A DNA stretch of 64,000 nucleotides from Gemella sp. zg-570. Lineage in GTDB: Bacteria; Bacillota; Bacilli; Staphylococcales; Gemellaceae. Of this stretch, positions 21,315 through 29,881 are shown piece by piece. The position numbers were made by a program, and so were the translations under genes. A model generated the notes under the pieces. It ran no database searches. It had not been told where the DNA came from and worked only from the letters and a program-made list of their open reading frames with translations. How positions within the stretch are numbered: position 1 is the stretch's first letter; the number at the start of each line of letters is the position of its first letter. The stretch spans positions 209,501 to 273,500 of the forward strand of contig NZ_CP076443.1 of NCBI RefSeq assembly GCF_018866345.1. Reading direction: 5' to 3'.

Positions 21315-23009
21315 ATGAAACAAACGAAAACATTCATTCCAACTACAAGAGAAATACCAGCTAGTGCAGAAGCAATAAGTCATAAATTGTTAATTAAAGC
21401 AGGTATGGTTAAGCAGGTCTCAGCTGGCGTTTATACTTATCTGCCCTTAGCTAACAATGTTGTTGAAAAAATTAAAAAAATTATTCGTGAAGAACATGAA
21501 GCTATCGACGCAGCAGAAATTGTAATGCCCTTATTACAGGCACAAGAATATTGGCAAAGGTCAGGTCGCTGGAATAAAATGGGCGATGAACTTATGCGTA
21601 TTACAGATAGAAAAGGTGCAGGCTATGCCATGCAGGCTACTTCTGAAGAAATAGTTTGTCAGACGGTAGAGAATATGCTAACGTCATATAAACAACTACC
21701 CCTAACACTTTACCAAATTCAAACAAAATTCCGTGACGAAGTTCGCCCTCGGTTAGGACTATTACGTTGTAAAGAATTTATTATGAAAGATTCATATTCA
21801 TTTCACGACTCTTCAGAGTCATTGCGTGAAGGTTATATAGATCACTTCAATGCATATTGTAAAATTTATGATAGAATGGATTTAAAATATCGTGCAGTTC
21901 AGGCAGATTCAGGTAATATTGGTGGTTCTTACACTCACGAATTTCAAGCCTTGGCTGATGTAGGAGAAGATACAATAGCCTACACTGATGAATCAGATTA
22001 TGCAGCAAATATCGAAACTGCAAAAGTTGTAGAAGAAAATTACACAATGCCAGTTTATGAGAAAAAAGAACGTTCACTTTTAGAAACTCCAGCCCAAGAA
22101 ACTATTGATGAAATTGCATCCTATTGTGGTGTAGAAGTTAATCGTGCAATGAAAGCTTTAGCCCTAAAAGCTGACGGAGAACTTTACCTAGTTTTAATGC
22201 GAGGTAATGACCAATTAAATGATTTGAAATTTAAAAAAGTAACTGGAACAAGTGAAGTTGAAATGGCAAGCCCAGAAGAAATAGAATCAATGGGGTCAGT
22301 AGTGGGATACATGGGACCATTCGGTATTAAAAACTGTAGAGTGATTGCCGACATTGCAGTTAAATATATGTACAATCATAGTTGTGGTGCCAACAAAAAA
22401 GGATTCCACTACATCAACGTAAATCCAGGAGATTATGAAGTAGATGGATTTTATGATTTGCGTATGATAGAAGAAGGAGATTTAGCAGAAGACTTATCAG
22501 GTAAAGTGAAATTTGCTAAGGGTATAGAGATTGGTCAAGTCTTTGAACTTGGACAAGGATATTCTAAATCAATGGGTATTAACTATTTAGATGCCAAGGG
22601 TAAAGCACAACCATTCTATATGGGCTGCTACGGAATAGGAGTATCACGTCTGCTATCTGCAGTCATAGAACAACACAATGACGAGTACGGTATAATTTGG
22701 CCAAAAGAAGTAGCACCATATCAAGTTCATTTACTTTGCTTAGACATGAAAAAAGAAGAACAAGTGAAACTATCAGAAAAAATTTATAAAGAACTGAACA
22801 ATGCAAAAATAGAAGTTTTATTCGATGATAGAAATGAACGTGCTGGAGTGAAATTTAATGACGCCGACCTAATAGGGATACCACTACAAATTATTGTAGG
22901 TAAAAAAGCTCAAGAAAATATAGTTGAAATCAAAGAAAGAAAAACGGGCGAAAAAGTCGAGTATTCAACAGATAAAATATTAGAAATCATTAAAGAATTT
23001 TACGCATAA
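21315..23009 (+). CDS. proS: proline-tRNA ligase
   Basis: A 564-residue class II synthetase of the bacterial type with an editing insertion. Motif 2 is TKFRDEVRPRLGLLRCKEF, the proline site shows GGSYTHEFQ, and motif 3 is GCYGIGVSRLLSAVIEQ. The INS domain (about residues 220-390), which hydrolyses mischarged Ala-tRNAPro, is present. AAAAGGTGG precedes ATG 21315. In Bacillus proS and polC are adjacent, as here. Confidence 0.97.
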   Translation: MKQTKTFIPTTREIPASAEAISHKLLIKAGMVKQVSAGVYTYLPLANNVVEKIKKIIREEHEAIDAAEIVMPLLQAQEYWQRSGRWNKMGDELMRITDRKGAGYAMQATSEEIVCQTVENMLTSYKQLPLTLYQIQTKFRDEVRPRLGLLRCKEFIMKDSYSFHDSSESLREGYIDHFNAYCKIYDRMDLKYRAVQADSGNIGGSYTHEFQALADVGEDTIAYTDESDYAANIETAKVVEENYTMPVYEKKERSLLETPAQETIDEIASYCGVEVNRAMKALALKADGELYLVLMRGNDQLNDLKFKKVTGTSEVEMASPEEIESMGSVVGYMGPFGIKNCRVIADIAVKYMYNHSCGANKKGFHYINVNPGDYEVDGFYDLRMIEEGDLAEDLSGKVKFAKGIEIGQVFELGQGYSKSMGINYLDAKGKAQPFYMGCYGIGVSRLLSAVIEQHNDEYGIIWPKEVAPYQVHLLCLDMKKEEQVKLSEKIYKELNNAKIEVLFDDRNERAGVKFNDADLIGIPLQIIVGKKAQENIVEIKERKTGEKVEYSTDKILEIIKEFYA

Positions 23010-23010
23010 A

Positions 23011-23058
23011 AAATAAAAAAGAGTAGCTAGAAATTAAATTTTCTGGCTACTCTTTTAG
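23011..23058 (+). terminator. terminator after proS
   Basis: AAAAGAGTAGC-TAGAAA pairs with TTTCTGGCTACTCTTTT with one wobble; a T-rich tail follows. Confidence 0.85.
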
Positions 23059-23122
23059 TTTTTGTACTAGAAATATGTTATACTAGATAGGATAAAATTA
23101 TATTGAAAATAGAGGATAAAAA

Positions 23123-26100
23123 ATGACTAATAAACATTTTTCTTTATTACTAAAAACCTTAGACCTTAATCATCTTTTAGAAAAAGAAGATTTTGCAAGT
23201 ATAATTCTTGAAAATATTTTTAAAGACAAGAAAAATAAAATATGGACTTTTAATTTTGAAGTTAAGAGCTTACCAAACGTAAATGACTTTATAATTTTTA
23301 TAAAAAAATTTAGAGAAAGTTTTTTTGAAGATTATTCAGTAACCTATAATTTTAAAATTAAAGGGTTTATTTCAGATGAAAAAATTTTAGAATACTGGCC
23401 ATTTGTTGTCGCAGAAAAATTTGTTGATTTGCAAAATGAAAAAATAGTAGAATTAATTTTATCTAACACTGCAAAAATAGAAAATAAGGAATTAATTATC
23501 AAGGTTTTAACTCCGATAATTTGGAATAATTATATAGAAAGTAATGAAGTAGAATTTTTAAAAATCTATAAAAAATTAGGAATAGACCTTATATCTATAA
23601 AAGCAAATTTCAAACTGGAAAAAATTATTACTAAAAAAGAAGAAGAAATAAATAATGAACTGGCTAGATTAGAAAAAATAGACCTAGAAAATGAAAAAAA
23701 ACAAGAAGTTAAAGAAGAAGTCGCTAAAATTAATGTAGCAAAATTTGGTAAAGCTATTTCAGATGAAGAAATACAAGAAATAAAAGATATTATAGGATAT
23801 AAGGGGTCAGCAAATATTTTTGGTCAAATTTTTGAAATAGAAAAAATAGAATTTAGAAAGGGTGGCGGACAATATCGTATTAAATTGACAGACTATACAG
23901 AATCGATAATTATGCGTATTTTTTTCAATGCTGATAATGCAAAATTTAAGACGAGTACAAGAAAAAATGCTCTTATAGAGCTTATTTCCACTTTGAAAGA
24001 GGGGCAATGGATAAAATTAGAAGGTAATGTATCTTACGATAATTATTTGAATGATACGGTAATAGAACCTCGAGCTATTGAACTGGCAACTAAAGAAGAA
24101 AAAATGGATACTCATGAAGGGAAAAAACGTATCGAATTAAATCTTCATACGAAAATGTCCTCACTAGATGGAGTAGATTTTGCTGGTGATTATATTAAAA
24201 GAGCTTTGACTTGGGGGCATGCTGCCATAGCCTTTACCGACACTTACGGAGTTCAGGCTTATCCAGAAATTTGTTTATCAACTAAGGGCAAAGATATAAA
24301 AGCTATTTACGGTCTGAATGCCTTTATTATAGATGACGGTATCCGAGCAACAACAAACAAAAAAGATATTCTATTAAAGGATGCAACCTATGTAGTGTTT
24401 GACGTTGAAACGACTGGGCTATCTGCTGAACGTGATAAGTTAATAGAAATAGCGGCAGTTAAGGTCAGGGACGGAAAAGAAATTGATAGTTTTGAATCTT
24501 ATATTAATCCACGCAGAAATATTTCAGAATTTATAACAAGACTAACAAGCATAAGTAATGAAGATGTCAAAGACGCACCTTTTGAAGAAGAGGTAATGAC
24601 AAATTTTTATAAGTGGTTAGATGATGATGATATTTTAGTTGCTCACAATGCTAAATTTGATTTGGGAATGATAGGGAAATCTTTTGAACGACTGGGTATA
24701 ATGAAAGATTTACATTATGCAAGTATAGATACCCTATTTATTTCTCGTGCAGTCAATAAAGAAACAAGTCGTCATGGACTTAGCCCTTTGGCAAAATTTT
24801 ATAAAGTAAAATTGCTTCAACACCACAGAGCCATTTATGACACAAGAACAACATCAGGAATATTTGTTAAAATGTTAAATCAATTAGATGAACTTGGCAT
24901 AAAAAAACATAGCCAGATAGATACTATTATTGATTTGGAAACTGCCCATAAAAGATCTCGTGCTTTTCCTTGTTCTATCTTAGTAAAAAATTCTCAAGGG
25001 CTAAAAGATTTATTTAGATTGGTGTCTTATAGTTCAACACAATTTTTATCTTCAGGGAAACCAACTATTCCCCGTAGTTTACTTGAAAAATATCGCCAAA
25101 ATCTTTTAATTGGAAGTGGCAATTCTGCCAATGAAGTTTTTGAAGAATTATTAAATTCACGCCAGGATAAAATTATAGAAACCCTTAAATTTTATGATTA
25201 TATAGAAGTTCAACCCCTGCATCATTACGAAAGATTTATAAATGAAGAACGTTTGGCTGATAAAGAAGAATTAAAAAATGAGATAAAAAGACTAATAAAT
25301 TTAGCTAAACAGCAAGGCAAAATTGTAGTTGCCACAGGCGATGTTTATTATCTTGATAGTTATCAACAAGTTTATCGCCAAATTCTAAGACTTACGGTTA
25401 AAAATAATCCTGCCGCAAGAGATATTATGCCAGTTTCTAATCTATTAACAACTGATGAAATGTTGGCTGAATTTTCATTTTTAAATGATAAAAAATTAAT
25501 TGAGGATATTGTAATAAATAATACCCATAAAATTAATAATATGATTGATGTAGTTGTTCCCTTAAAAGATAAGTTATACACTCCAAAAATTGAGGGTGCA
25601 GAAGATGAAGTAAGAAATATGAGTTATGAAAAAGCTCGAAAAATATATGGGGGCAAGTTGCCAGAAATAGTAGAAAAAAGATTAGAAAAAGAATTAAATT
25701 CTATAATTAATAATGGATTTTCAGTTGTATATTTAATTTCTAGTAAATTAGTAAAAAAATCTTTATCCGATGGCTACTTAGTAGGTTCTAGGGGTTCTGT
25801 TGGTTCTTCTTTGGTCGCTACCATGATGGATATTACAGAAGTAAATCCCTTAGTACCTCACTATGTTTGCCCTAAATGCCAGCACAGCGAATTTTTCTTA
25901 AAGGGTGAATACGCATCTGGTTTTGACTTGCCGAATAAAAATTGTCCTCACTGTCAAACTAAGATGAAAAAAGATGGACAAGATATCCCCTTTGAAACTT
26001 TTTTAGGATTTAAAGGAGATAAGGTACCCGATATTGATTTGAATTTTTCAGGAGAGTATCAACCGACGGCACATAATTTTACAAAAGAAATTTTTGGAGA

Positions 26101-27463
26101 AGATTATGTTTATCGAGCAGGAACCATATCAACAGTTGCAAAAAAAACAGCCTATTCATTTACAAGAGAATATTTTGAGAAAAATGATATAGAAAAACGC
26201 GATGTCGATTTAGAAAGAATAGCTACTGGTTGTGAAGGAGTTAAGCGAACTACAGGGCAACATCCAGGAGGAATTTTGGTTGTGCCAAATGATATGGAAA
26301 TTTTTGATTTTACTCCATATCAATATCCAGCAGATGATGCAAACAGTGCTTGGCTTACGACACATTTTGATTTTCACTCTATTCATGACAACATATTAAA
26401 ATTTGATATTTTAGGTCATGATGACCCGACCATGATTAGAAAATTACAAGACCTATCAGGAATTACTCCTACTGAAATTGATGTTTCTGATAAAGAAGTT
26501 ATGAAGATTTTTTCTTCTCCTGATGTTTTAGGTGTTACAAGTAAAGATTTAGGTTGTGCAACAGGAACTTTAGGTATTCCAGAATTTGGAACAGGTTTTG
26601 TAATTCAAATGCTTCAAGATACCAAACCAACAACTTATTCAGAATTGGTACAAATTTCAGGGTTATCGCATGGTACAGATGTTTGGTTGGGGAATGCCCA
26701 CGAACTTATAAAAAAAGAAATTTGTACTTTAAAAGAAGTTATAGGTTGTCGGGATGACATTATGGTTTACTTAATTTATGCAGGATTAGAAGAAAGTTTA
26801 GCATTTACAATTATGGAAAGTGTTCGTAAGGGCAGAGGTCTAAAAGAAGAATGGGAAGAAGCTATGCGTGCCAATAATGTTCCTGAATGGTATATAAATT
26901 CTTGCAAAAAAATTAAATACATGTTCCCTAAGGCTCACGCCGCAGCCTATGTACTAATGGCACTTAGAATTGCCTGGTTTAAAGTCTACCACCCAATAAT
27001 TTATTACTGTGCATATTTCTCAGTAAGAGCAAATGATTATGACATAAAAACAGTAGTTAAGGGTAAAGAATTTTTAGCTAAAAGAATAAAAGAAATAAAA
27101 GAAACAGATAAAAGTCAAGTTTCTGGTAAAGATTTGGATTCTTTAGTAAGTTATGAACTAGCTTATGAAATGTTGCAACGTGGTTATAAATTTGCAGGAA
27201 TAAATTTAGAAAAATCTCAAAGTTTTGACTATGTAATAGAAGGTGATACACTGATACCTCCATTTTCAATAGTTCCTTCACTCGGTAAAAGTGTCGCCCT
27301 AAGAATTGTTCAAGCTAGAGAAGAAAAAGCCTTTTTATCCGTGGAAGATTTTTCTAAAAGGGGCGGAGTTTCTACAACTATAATGGAATATTTAAAAGAC
27401 TTAGGAACTTTTAAAGGACTACCAGAAAAAGCACAATTATCATTCTTCGATGAATTATTTTAA
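23123..27463 (+). CDS. polC: DNA polymerase III alpha subunit, PolC type
   Basis: The Gram-positive replicative polymerase, 1446 residues. In order: an N-terminal domain; an OB fold (about 240-330); a PHP domain split by the exonuclease; the DEDD exonuclease (VFDVETTGLSAERDKLIE, about 428-445); the second PHP part; the zinc site CPKCQ...CPHCQ; the catalytic core (VPDIDLNFSGEYQP, near 970); TTGQHPGGILVVP; a C-terminal helix-hairpin-helix and clamp-binding QLSFFDELF. Catalytic and exonuclease residues look intact. The PHP motifs are altered: NLHT for the usual HLHT, TDT for TDH, and DVYYL for NVHYL. AGAGGATAA precedes the ATG. Confidence 0.97.
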   Translation: MTNKHFSLLLKTLDLNHLLEKEDFASIILENIFKDKKNKIWTFNFEVKSLPNVNDFIIFIKKFRESFFEDYSVTYNFKIKGFISDEKILEYWPFVVAEKFVDLQNEKIVELILSNTAKIENKELIIKVLTPIIWNNYIESNEVEFLKIYKKLGIDLISIKANFKLEKIITKKEEEINNELARLEKIDLENEKKQEVKEEVAKINVAKFGKAISDEEIQEIKDIIGYKGSANIFGQIFEIEKIEFRKGGGQYRIKLTDYTESIIMRIFFNADNAKFKTSTRKNALIELISTLKEGQWIKLEGNVSYDNYLNDTVIEPRAIELATKEEKMDTHEGKKRIELNLHTKMSSLDGVDFAGDYIKRALTWGHAAIAFTDTYGVQAYPEICLSTKGKDIKAIYGLNAFIIDDGIRATTNKKDILLKDATYVVFDVETTGLSAERDKLIEIAAVKVRDGKEIDSFESYINPRRNISEFITRLTSISNEDVKDAPFEEEVMTNFYKWLDDDDILVAHNAKFDLGMIGKSFERLGIMKDLHYASIDTLFISRAVNKETSRHGLSPLAKFYKVKLLQHHRAIYDTRTTSGIFVKMLNQLDELGIKKHSQIDTIIDLETAHKRSRAFPCSILVKNSQGLKDLFRLVSYSSTQFLSSGKPTIPRSLLEKYRQNLLIGSGNSANEVFEELLNSRQDKIIETLKFYDYIEVQPLHHYERFINEERLADKEELKNEIKRLINLAKQQGKIVVATGDVYYLDSYQQVYRQILRLTVKNNPAARDIMPVSNLLTTDEMLAEFSFLNDKKLIEDIVINNTHKINNMIDVVVPLKDKLYTPKIEGAEDEVRNMSYEKARKIYGGKLPEIVEKRLEKELNSIINNGFSVVYLISSKLVKKSLSDGYLVGSRGSVGSSLVATMMDITEVNPLVPHYVCPKCQHSEFFLKGEYASGFDLPNKNCPHCQTKMKKDGQDIPFETFLGFKGDKVPDIDLNFSGEYQPTAHNFTKEIFGEDYVYRAGTISTVAKKTAYSFTREYFEKNDIEKRDVDLERIATGCEGVKRTTGQHPGGILVVPNDMEIFDFTPYQYPADDANSAWLTTHFDFHSIHDNILKFDILGHDDPTMIRKLQDLSGITPTEIDVSDKEVMKIFSSPDVLGVTSKDLGCATGTLGIPEFGTGFVIQMLQDTKPTTYSELVQISGLSHGTDVWLGNAHELIKKEICTLKEVIGCRDDIMVYLIYAGLEESLAFTIMESVRKGRGLKEEWEEAMRANNVPEWYINSCKKIKYMFPKAHAAAYVLMALRIAWFKVYHPIIYYCAYFSVRANDYDIKTVVKGKEFLAKRIKEIKETDKSQVSGKDLDSLVSYELAYEMLQRGYKFAGINLEKSQSFDYVIEGDTLIPPFSIVPSLGKSVALRIVQAREEKAFLSVEDFSKRGGVSTTIMEYLKDLGTFKGLPEKAQLSFFDELF

Positions 27464-27489
27464 AAATATCAAATAAATTAAATGCTAGA

Positions 27490-27530
27490 TAATATTTAGT
27501 GGGATAAAAATTCTCACTAAATATTTTTTT
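27490..27530 (+). terminator. terminator after polC
   Basis: AATATTTAGTG-GGA pairs with TCTCACTAAATATT (one wobble) over an A-rich loop, followed by seven T. The remaining gap 27531-27771 is AT-rich; TATAAT near 27735 may serve pgeF. Confidence 0.85.
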
Positions 27531-27771
27531 GTAAATTATTTACAATTTTAGTTAGAAAAGATAAAATATTTTTTATCAAGTCAAGTCTATAAATAAAATA
27601 TTTTGCAAGTAAAATTTTTCAGTAGCTTAGTATGTATTTTTTATATAAATATTAAATTTAAATTTTTAAAATAATATTTTATTTATTTTTTCTCAAGAAT
27701 TACAATTAATTTTACTTTTATCTTAGGAATAGTTTATAATATAGTTAATATTCAAATAAACAGAGGATTTT

Positions 27772-28470
27772 ATGAGAGAAGAAAAATATTTGTATTTGTA
27801 TGAAGATGAGAGGGTAAAATTTGCTTTTACAAAAAGAGAAGTTGACGGAAAAAATATTGAAGATATAAAAAAAGTTTTGAGTAAGTATAGTTTTAATGTT
27901 GATAAATTATCTTATGCTAAACAGGTTCATGGTTCTAAAGTAGAGTTGGTAAATTCAAATATTATTAATTTTTCAACAGAGTGCGATGCCCTAATAACTG
28001 ACAAAGTAAATACCCCTTTACTAATTTTCACAGCAGATTGCCTGCCACTTATATTTTATGACAAAACAAAAAAAGTTGTTGCCCTAGCCCATGCAGGTTG
28101 GAGGGGAACTTATGACAAAATAGCTTCTCAAGTAGTTAGCAAAATGAAAAATATTTACACATCTTCTGAAAAAGATATTCAAGTCTTTCTTGCCCCACAT
28201 ATCAGTATTAATAATTATCAAGTATCACTTGAACTTATAGAAAAATTTTCTAAATTTAATATCAAGAACTACTATAAAAGAATAGAAAATTCTTATTTTT
28301 TAGATTTAGAAACTATTAATAAATATTTTTTAATTAAAGCTGGTATTTTGGAAAAAAATATTTCTTCAAGTGGTTTTTGTACTGTTGCAGATAATGATAA
28401 ATTTTTATCTTATAGAAAAGACAAGGGAACAGAAAAAAGAATAGCCACAGTAATCGAGTTGAAAAAATAA
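27772..28470 (+). CDS. pgeF: peptidoglycan editing factor PgeF (laccase-domain, DUF152 family)
   Basis: A 232-residue protein of the YlmD/YfiH family. Proteins of this family use zinc or copper; in E. coli the protein edits cell-wall precursors carrying L-Ser instead of L-Ala, and purine nucleoside phosphorylase activity has also been reported. Motifs seen: AKQVHGSKV (His), TADCLPLIFYD (Cys), LAHAGWRGT (His) and the C-terminal SSGFCTVADNDKFLSYRKD. Usually it sits by the cell-division ylm genes; here it heads a run of three little-known genes. AGAGGATTTT precedes the ATG. Confidence 0.88.
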   Translation: MREEKYLYLYEDERVKFAFTKREVDGKNIEDIKKVLSKYSFNVDKLSYAKQVHGSKVELVNSNIINFSTECDALITDKVNTPLLIFTADCLPLIFYDKTKKVVALAHAGWRGTYDKIASQVVSKMKNIYTSSEKDIQVFLAPHISINNYQVSLELIEKFSKFNIKNYYKRIENSYFLDLETINKYFLIKAGILEKNISSSGFCTVADNDKFLSYRKDKGTEKRIATVIELKK

Positions 28471-28489
28471 GAAACTAGGAGGCAAAATA

Positions 28490-29020
28490 ATGGACGATAT
28501 AAAAATAGTTGAGCAAATAAGCAGTTTTAAAAAAATTCCTCTGGGTTCTGATGCTTGGCGATTGGCATTTTATCATATAGCAAGAGAATTTTGGAATATG
28601 GGGGAACATTTTATAGTGCTTGATAAGGCAAGTTACGAACAAAATGGCTATCACCTACCATTAATAAGAGAATACAAGGGAAGTGTAGCAGTTCAATTTT
28701 TTACCAACTATGAAAAAGCTAGAATTTTTGTTGAAGATAACAAGGATTTATTTGAAGTGGCTGGGAAAAAATTAATTTATAAGATAAAACAGGGGGCATT
28801 TCAGCAAGTTTTTGCACCCTTTTTTGCCCAACAAAAATTTAATTACATAATCAATGCTCCAGAAGAACATTTTTTGGATACTTTTGAAAGATTAATAGGG
28901 CTTATGGAAGCTGATAGTGATTATATAGTTGATGAATTTCAAAAAAGTTTATTGGACGAAGGTAATTATAAAGAATTTTTTGTGGATATTTGTAAAAAAT
29001 ATTTAGTTTTTGTAGGTTAG
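28490..29020 (+). CDS. hypothetical protein, weakly SseB-like
   Basis: A 176-residue soluble protein that I do not firmly recognise. The stretch GYHLPLIREYKGSVAVQFFT followed by NYEKARIFVED recalls the core of SseB-family proteins (a VPL strand, then FTS, then an Ala-rich helix), and YIINAPEEHFLDTFERL could be its last strand and helix. No catalytic motif, signal peptide or membrane span is visible. AGGAGGCAAAATA precedes ATG 28490, 19 nt after pgeF, so co-transcription is likely. Confidence 0.55.
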   Translation: MDDIKIVEQISSFKKIPLGSDAWRLAFYHIAREFWNMGEHFIVLDKASYEQNGYHLPLIREYKGSVAVQFFTNYEKARIFVEDNKDLFEVAGKKLIYKIKQGAFQQVFAPFFAQQKFNYIINAPEEHFLDTFERLIGLMEADSDYIVDEFQKSLLDEGNYKEFFVDICKKYLVFVG

Positions 29021-29080
29021 CTACTAGGGCTAAAAAATATGATATAATTAAGTGTAAAATAAAATAAATGGAGAAAAAAA

Positions 29081-29881
29081 TTGAAATATATAGTATGTAA
29101 TAGTGAGCAAGCTGTTTTTAATCGAGTTTATGACGAATTAGAAAAATTTATAGAAGCCGGTGCAGTTTTTTCTTTTTCTGAAAAAATATTGGGTAGTCAG
29201 TTTGAAAAAAGAATAGTAGATGAACATATTAACGGTAAATACAACTACAATCATGTTATTTTTATCGGTCAAAAAGAATTTCTTAATATGGACAAGGAAG
29301 AAGATTTTGGTCTGTATAGACTTATGAGAAAAAATCTTTACAAGCCTCTTGAAGTGGACTATAAAAATATATTTTCACCTGAATACCAAAAAGAAGAAGA
29401 TATATATTTATACAAGGAGATACTCAAAGAAAATCCTATTGATGTAGCAATTTTATTTATAGACAAGGCAGGCTATATTTTAAATTATAACAGGGTAACA
29501 GAAGAAAATAGTGATGTGCATATTTACGAATTATCATCTTATGAAAAAAATAATTTAATAGAAAAATATGGTTTCAAGCTAAATAGTGATAAGGTAGTAG
29601 CTATGGGTTATGACAATATCATGTCAGCAAGAAATATATTTTTAATAGCCATAGGCAGTGATAAAAAAGAATATGTTGCTAATATCTTTGAAGAAAATGA
29701 AGATAAAAGCCCAATCTCTTTATTAAAAAATCACAAAAATTTAACTATCTTTGTGGATAAGGACGCGGGTTATAAGTCAGAAGAGGAAGTGAATAAGCTA
29801 ATCAAAGAAAAACAACGCAAGAAAAAAGAATTAGTAGAACAAATGAAAGTAGAGAAGTACATAGCTAAGGAAGATGAATAA
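29081..29881 (+). CDS. NagB-like protein lacking the deaminase catalytic residues
   Basis: A 266-residue protein. Its second half follows glucosamine-6-phosphate deaminase: VVAMGYDNIMSARNIFLIAI (like TVGVGTLLDAEEVMILVLG) and ISLLKNHKNLTIFVDKDAG. The catalytic segments are changed: where NagB has MDEY, this has QKEF (Asp to Lys65), and where NagB has GNDGHIAFNE it has DKAGYILNYN (Asp to Ala130, His to Tyr132). The C-terminus is a charged Lys/Glu-rich helix. It is therefore probably a non-catalytic sugar-phosphate-binding or regulatory protein. Start is TTG 29081 after ATGGAGAAAA; a TATAAT lies in the 60-nt gap before it. It overlaps the next gene by 8 nt. Confidence 0.7.
   Translation: MKYIVCNSEQAVFNRVYDELEKFIEAGAVFSFSEKILGSQFEKRIVDEHINGKYNYNHVIFIGQKEFLNMDKEEDFGLYRLMRKNLYKPLEVDYKNIFSPEYQKEEDIYLYKEILKENPIDVAILFIDKAGYILNYNRVTEENSDVHIYELSSYEKNNLIEKYGFKLNSDKVVAMGYDNIMSARNIFLIAIGSDKKEYVANIFEENEDKSPISLLKNHKNLTIFVDKDAGYKSEEEVNKLIKEKQRKKKELVEQMKVEKYIAKEDE

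Noticed and set aside
26554-26757. Alternative frame of 67 codons inside polC
   Set aside because: polC is intact across this stretch and matches the family; the alternative frame has no homology or ribosome binding site.
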